Source: Nitrospiraceae bacterium (lineage in GTDB: Bacteria; Nitrospirota; Thermodesulfovibrionia; Thermodesulfovibrionales; Dissulfurispiraceae). Taken from it: DNA of 8,613 nt. Both the position numbers and the translations under genes were made by a program. The stretch lies in assembly GCA_003170655.1 (NCBI GenBank), contig PMYY01000245.1, positions 3,931 to 12,543 of the forward strand, read 5' to 3'. The notes beneath the pieces are model-generated. The model made no database searches. It was not told the DNA's origin and saw only the letters and a list, made by a program, of their open reading frames with translations. Positions 1-4,475 of this stretch are shown one piece after another (positions within the stretch are counted from its first letter, which is position 1; each line of letters opens with the position of its first letter).

Positions 1-619
1 GATCGGAGATGGAGTACCCGTTTAGGTAGCCGGCAACATCAACTCTCTTGCTTGGCGTTGCCCAGTTGTCAATAATGACAAAATGGGCATTGCTTGCCGC
101 CGGACCGTAGTCAAAGGAGTAGCTCATTCCTGCCAGGTCAGTGCTCATTGTCGGGCTGCTGAAATCTGAGCCGAGCTCATACTTATGAGCGTTGGTCTTA
201 GTGAACATGCCTGTTGTGGTCTGCGGGTAGAGCTGCTGGAATATGGGGATAGCGTAGCTGTTATTAGTGCCATACGTCTCGTGGTTGCCCCTCATAGGAA
301 AGAAGCCGATGCCGACGTCAATTAATGGTTGAGCTGCCGCGGCGCGTGTAATTTCGGAAATGTTTTCACCGTTATCAGTAAGGTCGCCTACCTGGATGAC
401 GAATTTCACGCCAGAATTGATGAACTGCTGGTGGACTTGGTTAATGATGGACTCGGGTATTGTGAATGGGTTTGCATTAGCTGGATCGGTCGTAGTCCAC
501 TGGGTATCGCCCATCACGCCGAATTTCCATGTTTCTGCAAATGCCGACCCGGCTCCTATGAGTAGGGCCAATACTAATACCATTGACAGAAATACCTTGA
601 AACGAAATAGGTTTTTCAT
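1..619 (-). CDS. Exported calcineurin-like metallophosphoesterase, 3' end cut by window edge
   Basis: Reading from an ATG at 619 gives 206 residues with no stop before the left edge, so the C-terminus is missing. Residues 1-28 form a signal peptide (basic start, hydrophobic core LVLALLIGAG, cleavage site SAFA|ETW). The mature part carries the metal-binding motifs of calcineurin-like phosphoesterases in order: GDTQ (37-40), GDLTDNG (78-84) and GNHE (111-114); a hydrophobic FVIIDNW strand near 180 fits the core fold. Such enzymes hydrolyse phosphomonoesters or diesters with two metal ions; the signal peptide places this one in the periplasm or outside. A Shine-Dalgarno AAAAGGAGA at 628-636 supports the start. 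It is divergent from the PEP-CTERM-type gene at 936. The substrate cannot be told, and whether it too ends in a sorting signal lies outside the window. Confidence 0.86.
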   Translation of the reverse strand, partial: MKNLFRFKVFLSMVLVLALLIGAGSAFAETWKFGVMGDTQWTTTDPANANPFTIPESIINQVHQQFINSGVKFVIQVGDLTDNGENISEITRAAAAQPLIDVGIGFFPMRGNHETYGTNNSYAIPIFQQLYPQTTTGMFTKTNAHKYELGSDFSSPTMSTDLAGMSYSFDYGPAASNAHFVIIDNWATPSKRVDVAGYLNGYSISD

Positions 620-935
620 TAAATATTTCTCCTTTTGTAGTTATAGAAACTGCAAACCGATTTACTTATTTGTTTACCCCACAATCACTCGTTCTAACAG
701 TATTACCTCCTTTCCACAGGATTCATCAGGTCATTCTTCGGTCTGAAAAACACTCTTAGCAAGATAGCGAGAATCGCCCCTAAACTGATAATTAATTTAT
801 CAGATGGATGTTACAAGGTGATGAAGGGAATATTAAGGTATTGTGAAGTAGTATGTTAGCTTTCATCGAAGGGAAAGTCTGTATGAAACATAAATGTGAT
901 ACCGAATACCAGGGAAAGATCAAAAAGGAGGATTT
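620..935. promoter_or_regulatory. Divergent intergenic region between phosphoesterase and PEP-CTERM-type gene
   Basis: This is 316 bases without a convincing gene. It contains the phosphoesterase ribosome binding site (628-636), an orphan SD-like sequence on the minus strand (706-716), an AT-rich palindrome (785-803) that belongs to an element repeated near 8416, and the AGGAGG site of the plus-strand gene (925-930). I do not see a convincing sigma-70 pair for either gene. No tRNA or known riboswitch core was recognised. Confidence 0.6.
785..803. promoter_or_regulatory. Palindromic operator candidate CTGATAA-N5-TTATCAG
   Basis: The bases CTGATAA (785-791), TTAAT, TTATCAG (797-803) make a perfect 7-bp inverted repeat. 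With the following TGTTAC (809-814) it matches a second copy at 8416-8451 at 28 of 36 positions without gaps. The GATAAT half-site resembles Fur-family boxes, but the spacing does not fit the usual 7-1-7 layout, so the regulator is not identified. Confidence 0.5.
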
Positions 936-1376
936 ATGAAAACTGTAGTGAGAAGAACTGTGATGACTATTCTTGTATTATTCGGTATTATTAGTGTCAG
1001 CGCATCAACTCAGGCCTACTTCATCGCCGATCAAGCGCGTGAGCAGTCTAAGGCGTATGTTGTCTCAGGGGACAATTCCTATGATGGAGACATAATTAGG
1101 ACCGCTGTGGTGCAGCCATATTCGCTCTCACTGATTCCGGACTGGAAGGCGGAGTCTGGGGTAAAAGGACGTGAAGATATCCAAAAGCAATCGCAAGGGG
1201 TGACTAAAGAGCCAGGACGGTATGGTCGCTGGGCGAATGGTGTACAATACGATACAAACAATAAAATACCAGTCGATTATCCAATACAATTTCTAGGCTG
1301 GAAGAGTGAGCAATGGCTCGACGAATATAAAGATGTTCACTATCGGTGGCATCTGATGCCGGAAGAGCATGGGTGA
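936..1376 (+). CDS. Small exported protein, probably the body of a frameshifted PEP-CTERM protein
   Basis: The 146-residue product has a clear signal peptide (MKTVVRR, then the hydrophobic TILVLFGIISVSA; likely cleavage after STQA near residue 27). The start is fixed by a strong AGGAGG at 925-930, five bases before the ATG. The rest is polar, with no cysteines and many Tyr/Trp residues, and I recognise no catalytic family. The frame stops with TGA at 1374-1376, but a textbook PEP-CTERM-like tail is encoded immediately downstream in the -1 frame (to 1507). The native protein was therefore probably about 190 residues and anchored through that tail. If the stop is genuine, a secreted, unanchored protein is made. 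Function unknown. Confidence 0.7.
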   Translation: MKTVVRRTVMTILVLFGIISVSASTQAYFIADQAREQSKAYVVSGDNSYDGDIIRTAVVQPYSLSLIPDWKAESGVKGREDIQKQSQGVTKEPGRYGRWANGVQYDTNNKIPVDYPIQFLGWKSEQWLDEYKDVHYRWHLMPEEHG

Positions 1377-1507
1377 AGAAGGATGCAGACCCCGCTCCAA
1401 CCCCTATTCCTTCTGCCGCGTTACTATTAGGGTCTGGACTGTCCATAATGATGATCGGGAGAAGCGTAAAGTTTTCTAAAGGACAACGGCGAGGGGCGTT
1501 GTGTTAG
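1331..1507 (+). pseudogene. Out-of-frame PEP-CTERM sorting tail of the gene at 936
   Basis: The frame one base back from the upstream coding frame is open from 1331 to a TAG at 1505-1507. It encodes WVKKDADPAPTPIPSAALL followed by LGSGLSIMMIG and a basic end (RSVKFSKGQRRG). This is the three-part signature of PEP-CTERM-type sorting signals: Pro-rich motif, hydrophobic helix with LLGSGL, and positive cluster. It has no start codon or ribosome binding site of its own, so it reads as the lost 3' end of the preceding gene. The shift must lie between 1331 and 1376. A sequencing indel, a true mutation and recoding all remain possible; I see no classical slippery heptamer. Confidence 0.72.
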
Positions 1508-1565
1508 TTTCAGCTACTTTGCAGCGCGAAAGAGTCGAACGGGACTGATGAAAGTAATCACGAGT

Positions 1566-1595
1566 CGCAAGGGAGAGATGAATCTTCCCCCTGCG
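1566..1595. terminator. Hairpin between convergent genes, candidate bidirectional terminator
   Basis: CGCAAGGGAGAGA (1566-1578) pairs with TCTTCCCCCTGCG (1583-1595) around a TGAA loop, giving 13 positions with two A/C mismatches and one G/T pair. It lies between the ends of the PEP-CTERM frame (1507) and the minus-strand gene ending at 1634. There is no clear T-run on either side, so it may end transcription inefficiently or simply protect mRNA ends. Confidence 0.45.
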
Positions 1596-1633
1596 ATATC
1601 GGATGATGTCAGATGATTTTTATCGGCGCAAAA

Positions 1634-2053
1634 TCAGTTTGACGTCTTAGCTTTAGCAGGCTTCGATTTCGGTGTTGCTTTTTTCACAGTCGCTTTCTTG
1701 GCTGTCGGTTTGACCACTTTTGCAGCTGGCTTTTGCGGGCTTGAAACTGATGCTTTCCCTTCTAATTTAGTTATTGCCTCATCAGTTTTGTCGATAGCGG
1801 AAAGGAGTTTCTTCAGCTCTTCGTTAGCGACTTTCATCTTTTTAGTTTTTACTAATTCGCGAAGCTTTTCGCCAAGCAAAGCGCGCTGCTTCTGTCCCTT
1901 ATTCTTGAGTTCATAGAGGTGATACTGCGTCTTACCTTTCTCGGTGAGTTCTTCGGCCTTTTCCTTGACCATAGTCGCTGTAGACTTGACAGCATCTACA
2001 CCCTGCTTTATCCCATCTTCGATGTCCTTCTTAAATCCGCCAAAAATATCCAT
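1634..2053 (-). CDS. Helical protein with histone-H1-like Lys/Ala-rich tail
   Basis: The 139-residue protein starts at ATG 2053 behind AGGAGG (2060-2065). Residues 1-35 (MDIFGGFKKDIEDGIKQGVD...) look like an amphipathic helix; residues 35-100 are charged and helix- or coiled-coil-forming, rich in Lys and Glu, with no transmembrane segment or Cys. The last 35 or so residues alternate Lys, Ala, Pro and Thr (KPTAKKATVKKATPKSKP), like the C-terminal tails of histone H1/HctB-type proteins, which bind DNA or polyanions. The N-terminal part recalls phasin-like helical proteins, but no family is firmly recognised. It lies 47 bases downstream of the tatA-like gene, in the same direction, and is probably co-transcribed with it. 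A cytoplasmic, nucleic-acid- or membrane-surface-binding role is only inferred. Confidence 0.8.
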   Translation of the reverse strand: MDIFGGFKKDIEDGIKQGVDAVKSTATMVKEKAEELTEKGKTQYHLYELKNKGQKQRALLGEKLRELVKTKKMKVANEELKKLLSAIDKTDEAITKLEGKASVSSPQKPAAKVVKPTAKKATVKKATPKSKPAKAKTSN

Positions 2054-2100
2054 TTCAATCCTCCTGTTGAATGATTTGCTGCCGCTATCGTATTCGGCAG

Positions 2101-2337
2101 TTATTTCTTTGAAAAGACTATGTAATAAAATTTAAGCACAGATTTTACAACCGCTTTCGTCCAATCCATCCTAGATCTCATACGGTCCCTGTTATCGGAA
2201 GAGATAATTCGCTTTAATTCCCTCAATCCCTTCCCGAAAACTTTGCCGAGTCGAGGCAGATTGCCGGGACCAAACACGATCAGGATGACAACAAATATGA
2301 GCAGAAGATGCAGCGGTCGGAAAAGACCTCCAAACAA
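2101..2337 (-). CDS. tatA: Divergent TatA/E-family protein (TTG start)
   Basis: The 78-residue product has the TatA layout: MFGG, one short transmembrane helix (about 9-22, LLLIFVVILIVF), the conserved FGPGNLPRLGK hinge (22-32), and an amphipathic basic helix (GKGLRELKRII). TatA oligomers form the passage of the twin-arginine translocase in the inner membrane. Differences from housekeeping TatA are a His where a polar Gln/Glu usually sits at the start of the helix (RPLHLLLI instead of the common MPELLII), and a C-terminus that ends in a hydrophobic, basic segment (AVVKSVLKFYYIVFSKK) rather than an acidic disordered tail. The start is TTG at 2337, supported by AGGAGGT at 2345-2351 and by the MFGG motif. 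No TatC or TatB is nearby, so this is likely a paralogue working with this cluster or supplementing a core Tat system elsewhere. Confidence 0.84.
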   Translation of the reverse strand: MFGGLFRPLHLLLIFVVILIVFGPGNLPRLGKVFGKGLRELKRIISSDNRDRMRSRMDWTKAVVKSVLKFYYIVFSKK

Positions 2338-2344
2338 GGCGGTA

Positions 2345-2351
2345 ACCTCCT
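2345..2351 (-). promoter_or_regulatory. Ribosome binding site supporting the TTG start of the tatA-like gene
   Basis: AGGAGGT on the minus strand lies seven bases before the TTG at 2337. No in-frame ATG gives a better N-terminus, and the TTG yields the family-typical MFGG beginning. Confidence 0.7.
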
Positions 2352-2371
2352 CTGATTCATTGGGTCATTAG

Positions 2372-2380
2372 ATTATATCA
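2372..2380 (-). promoter_or_regulatory. Extended -10 promoter (TGATATAAT) for the tatA-like gene
   Basis: On the minus strand TGA-TATAAT is a perfect extended -10 element, about 35 bases before the TTG start. No good -35 hexamer is seen at 17 bases, which extended -10 promoters can do without. The inverted repeat GTCATT (2364-2369) / AATGAC (2383-2388) brackets it. Confidence 0.5.
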
Positions 2381-2443
2381 TGAATGACAACGTTGGACGC
2401 CATGGTTGCATTAATGATATTTATGGAGTCGAAAGCACCGAAT

Positions 2444-2461
2444 TGTAACACAACTGTAACA
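2444..2461 (+). promoter_or_regulatory. Direct repeat TGTAACA-N4-TGTAACA, candidate activator site
   Basis: Two exact copies of TGTAACA start 11 bp apart (2444 and 2455), i.e. on the same DNA face, in the tatA/HMA_2 intergenic region. Tandem sites at this spacing are typical of OmpR/PhoB-family response regulators. The same heptamer occurs on the minus strand at 809-815, and GGTAACA at 8439-8445 sits in the equivalent position near the ATPase operon promoter. Confidence 0.4.
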
Positions 2462-2489
2462 TTGCCTTCATCCTGCTGTAATGTAAATT
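2462..2489 (+). promoter_or_regulatory. Weak sigma-70-like promoter candidate for the HMA_2 gene
   Basis: TTGCCT (2462-2467), a 16-base spacer and TAAATT (2484-2489) lie just after the TGTAACA repeats and about 40 bases before the ATG at 2530. Both hexamers are imperfect and the region is AT-rich, so alternatives within 2490-2510 are possible. Confidence 0.25.
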
Positions 2490-2529
2490 TGGTTAAATAT
2501 ATTAGATACTTAGTGAGGAGGACGGTTAA

Positions 2530-2901
2530 ATGAGCTTTTACATGCACAATACACCCGGCAGACTCAGGATCAAAAGCCCGCTCGTCAAACGCAATGAGAA
2601 CGTATCTTATGAAGTGCGCAAGATCCTTGGTGCCACGAACGGCATAGCTACCGTTGACGTTAATCTCACGACCGGCAGCCTGCTGATCAATTACAATCCG
2701 AAAGTTATCAAACATGATGACATTGTAGATCTCCTTCATCGGAACGGATATTTCGATAAAGCAAAAGCCGTAACCCACGACGAGTATATTCATAGCGCCG
2801 CCTCCAAGGCCGGGAGTTTTATCGGAAAGTCTGTCCTTGGGTCTGTACTTGGTATGGCGTTAGAGGGCACGCCGCTTTCACTTCTAGCTTTGCTCATCTA
2901 A
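2530..2901 (+). CDS. Small HMA_2-type (heavy-metal-associated-like) protein with glycine-rich hydrophobic tail
   Basis: The 123-residue protein starts at ATG 2530 behind GAGGAGGA (2515-2522). Residues 4-75 have the beta-alpha-beta pattern of the HMA_2 group: GRLRIKSP (10-17), a helix, GIATVDVNLTTGSLLINYN and a second helix (DDIVDLLHRNGYF). The CxxC metal-binding pair of classical HMA domains is absent. Residues 93-123 are glycine-rich and hydrophobic (GSFIGKSVLGSVLGMALEG, then LSLLALLI), probably inserting into or lying on the membrane. The same domain type, with matching GR(L/V)R and VN..T.SLLI..N positions, forms the N-terminus of the P-type ATPase at 4461-7664. A role as a free partner or adaptor of that pump is inferred. 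It is convergent with the DUF3562-like gene (stops 10 bases apart) and divergent from tatA. Confidence 0.85.
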   Translation: MSFYMHNTPGRLRIKSPLVKRNENVSYEVRKILGATNGIATVDVNLTTGSLLINYNPKVIKHDDIVDLLHRNGYFDKAKAVTHDEYIHSAASKAGSFIGKSVLGSVLGMALEGTPLSLLALLI

Positions 2902-2928
2902 GGTCAGTCCCTCAGACTGTGTGGCCTT
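2900..2928. terminator. Hairpin spanning the two convergent stop codons
   Basis: AAGG (2900-2903) pairs with CCTT (2925-2928) and CAGTC (2905-2909) with GACTG (2915-2919) around CCTCA. The structure overlaps the stop of the HMA_2 gene and that of the DUF3562-like gene. No T-run follows, so termination is only suggested by the convergent position. Confidence 0.35.
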
Positions 2929-3211
2929 GAGTCGCTGCCGACCTATCCTTAATCTCCAACTGTTTCCGCATTAAATTTCTCACTTTCTTTGTCACGAGTA
3001 TAGGCAGATAAGCACGTATTCTAGCTTCCTTAGAGAGTCTTTCGAGAACAATACAATATAATTTATGCACCCGGTCGACTGAAATCCGCATGTCGCCTGC
3101 AAGAGTAAGGACTGCATAGCGATGAACGGGAGGGATTGAATCAACACCGTTGCCGGACAGCGCCTGTTCATTTCCTCTGTTACTATCGATTGCACTAGCA
3201 CTGCTTGCCAT
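2912..3211 (-). CDS. DUF3562-like small protein
   Basis: The 99-residue protein starts at ATG 3211. After a polar, Ser-rich N-terminus, residues 30-82 match what I remember of the DUF3562 pattern: a helix containing VDRVHKLYCIVLERL, then SKEARIRAYLPILVTKKVR and NLMRKQL. DUF3562 domains are short, helical, cytoplasmic and of unknown function; an HTH-like fold is possible but not shown. It is the last gene of the ATPase operon: the metK-like stop is only six bases upstream, and GAGG (3221-3224) lies inside the 3' end of metK, indicating translational coupling. Assignment rests on memory of the family pattern only. Function unknown. Confidence 0.75.
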   Translation of the reverse strand: MASSASAIDSNRGNEQALSGNGVDSIPPVHRYAVLTLAGDMRISVDRVHKLYCIVLERLSKEARIRAYLPILVTKKVRNLMRKQLEIKDRSAATQGHTV

Positions 3212-3217
3212 AGAGAT

Positions 3218-4402
3218 TTACCTCAAAAGAGATGCCTGGTCGGTCAGTTCCCACGGAAGACCGATATCCATACGGCCGACATGTCCATAGGCGGCAAGTT
3301 TCCGGTAAAAACCGCCCTTTACTATAGAGGGCAGATGGCGAAGGCTGAATTGTTTAACAATAGCAGCAAGCCGGAAATCGAAATGCTGCTCAACCAGGGC
3401 CGCAATCGCCTCATCTGAAAGCTTACCAGTCCCGAAGGTCTCGACTTGGATGCTCACCGGGCGGGCCAACCCGATCGAATAACTGAGCTGCACCTCGCAC
3501 TCATCTGCAAGGCCGGCTACGACAACGTTCTTTGCCGCATACCTTGCAGCGTAAGCGCCCACACGATCGATTCTCATAGGGTCCTTGCCGCTTAAGGCAG
3601 CGCCGCTGTGGCGCGAGTATTCACCATAGGTGTCTATGGCGTTTTTTCTCCCCGTTAACCCGGAATGCACTGATGGCCCGCCGATTATGAAGGGCCCGTC
3701 GGGATTGACGAAAATCCGTGTCTTTGCATCCGGTTGCACTTCCTCGTCCAGGAATACCTGTTCGATGACGGCCTGCCGTATTTCGTCCCTCAGTTGTTTG
3801 AGATTCGGAGTATCCTCCTGGTTCTGGCTTGCGATAACAGTTATACTGTGGATGCGCTTGGGTTTGCGGTTGCGATATTCGATCCCAACCTGAGTTTTGC
3901 CGTCAGGCGAGAGATATGTCAGTATTTTCTGAAGTCTCGCAGAGGCGAGTCTCCTTGAGAGTTTTCTGGCAAGCCAGATCGGCAAAGGCATCAATGCCGA
4001 TGTCTGATTGCACGCGAAGCCGAAGACGTTAACCTGGTTCTTTACAGTTATCCTATCTATCGCTTTGTCGTCGAGTGTCTTTTCGTCGAATGAGCACTTC
4101 TCAGCCGGCAGTTCCTTGAGGCTCGTCAGGACGCTGCAGGTCTTTGCATTGAATGTATTTTGATCGTATCCTACCTGGCTGATGACCTGACGGGCGATAT
4201 TGGAAAAGTCGATTGATTCAGCAGAGCTGAAGCGGGCCGCGATAAACACTATGGCTGTCGAAACAGCGCATTCGGCAATCACCCTCGAACAGGGGTCCTT
4301 CTGGAGGAAATGATCGACAATGGCATCGCTTATCTGGTCGCAAAGCTTGTCGGGATGCCCCTCCGTGACCGATTCCGAGGTAAACATAAAGTCTTTTTTC
4401 AT
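3218..4402 (-). CDS. metK: Divergent S-adenosylmethionine synthetase (MetK-like paralogue)
   Basis: The 394-residue protein aligns along its whole length with methionine adenosyltransferase, which makes SAM from methionine and ATP in the cytoplasm. Conserved: SVTEGHPDKLCDQISD (11-26; the catalytic His and Lys are His16 and Lys19), GLTGRK (248-253), SGKDP (271-275), DRVGAYAARYAAKN (279-292), VETFGTG and the C-terminal AAYGH. Altered compared with E. coli MetK: the GAGDQG loop reads TVKNQV (119-124), the acidic residue equivalent to E. coli Glu55 is Arg57, and Asp238 is His246. Triphosphate-side residues are thus kept while methionine- and adenine-side residues are changed. Start ATG 4402 with TAAGGAGA (4411-4418). 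It lies 58 bases after the ATPase gene in the same operon, unusual for housekeeping metK. It may be a specialised or altered-substrate enzyme; true SAM synthesis is uncertain. Confidence 0.88.
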   Translation of the reverse strand: MKKDFMFTSESVTEGHPDKLCDQISDAIVDHFLQKDPCSRVIAECAVSTAIVFIAARFSSAESIDFSNIARQVISQVGYDQNTFNAKTCSVLTSLKELPAEKCSFDEKTLDDKAIDRITVKNQVNVFGFACNQTSALMPLPIWLARKLSRRLASARLQKILTYLSPDGKTQVGIEYRNRKPKRIHSITVIASQNQEDTPNLKQLRDEIRQAVIEQVFLDEEVQPDAKTRIFVNPDGPFIIGGPSVHSGLTGRKNAIDTYGEYSRHSGAALSGKDPMRIDRVGAYAARYAAKNVVVAGLADECEVQLSYSIGLARPVSIQVETFGTGKLSDEAIAALVEQHFDFRLAAIVKQFSLRHLPSIVKGGFYRKLAAYGHVGRMDIGLPWELTDQASLLR

Positions 4403-4413
4403 GAAGGAAGTCT

Positions 4414-4425
4414 CCTTAACTAAGG
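4414..4425 (-). promoter_or_regulatory. Small dyad over the metK-like ribosome binding site
   Basis: In the mRNA, CCTT-AGTT-AAGG can form a four-pair tetraloop hairpin in which AAGG is part of the SD. It could damp initiation, but the stem is short and may not matter. Confidence 0.2.
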
Positions 4426-4453
4426 CTTATGTTCCGCTGATACATAATCACTA

Positions 4454-4475
4454 GCCGATGTTAAAGCGCATCGGC
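4454..4475 (-). other. Hairpin with the ATPase stop codon in its loop
   Basis: GCCGATG (4454-4460) and CATCGGC (4469-4475) form a perfect 7-bp stem around an 8-base loop that contains the TAA of the ATPase gene. No T-run follows on the minus strand, so it is more likely an mRNA processing or stability element within the operon than a full terminator. Confidence 0.4.

Noticed and set aside
706..733. Hammerhead-ribozyme-like CTGATGA...GAAA on the minus strand
   Set aside because: The bases between the two core boxes do not form a proper stem II, and no matching stems I/III were seen.
329..746. Two overlapping plus-strand frames of 78 and 128 codons
   Set aside because: They lie opposite the phosphoesterase coding region, whose signal peptide and three metal motifs clearly mark the minus strand as coding.
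785..803. FNR or Fur box
   Set aside because: The half-sites CTGAT/ATCAG are nine bases apart rather than four (FNR), and the GATAAT halves do not have the Fur-family 7-1-7 spacing, so neither regulator can be named.
1204..1446. Minus-strand open frame of 80 codons over the PEP-CTERM junction
   Set aside because: It is antisense to a signal-peptide protein and its out-of-frame sorting tail; its product shows no family features.
2368..2793. Minus-strand open frame of 141 codons opposite the HMA_2 gene
   Set aside because: It runs antisense through the promoter region and the well-supported HMA_2 coding sequence, without SD or recognisable domain.
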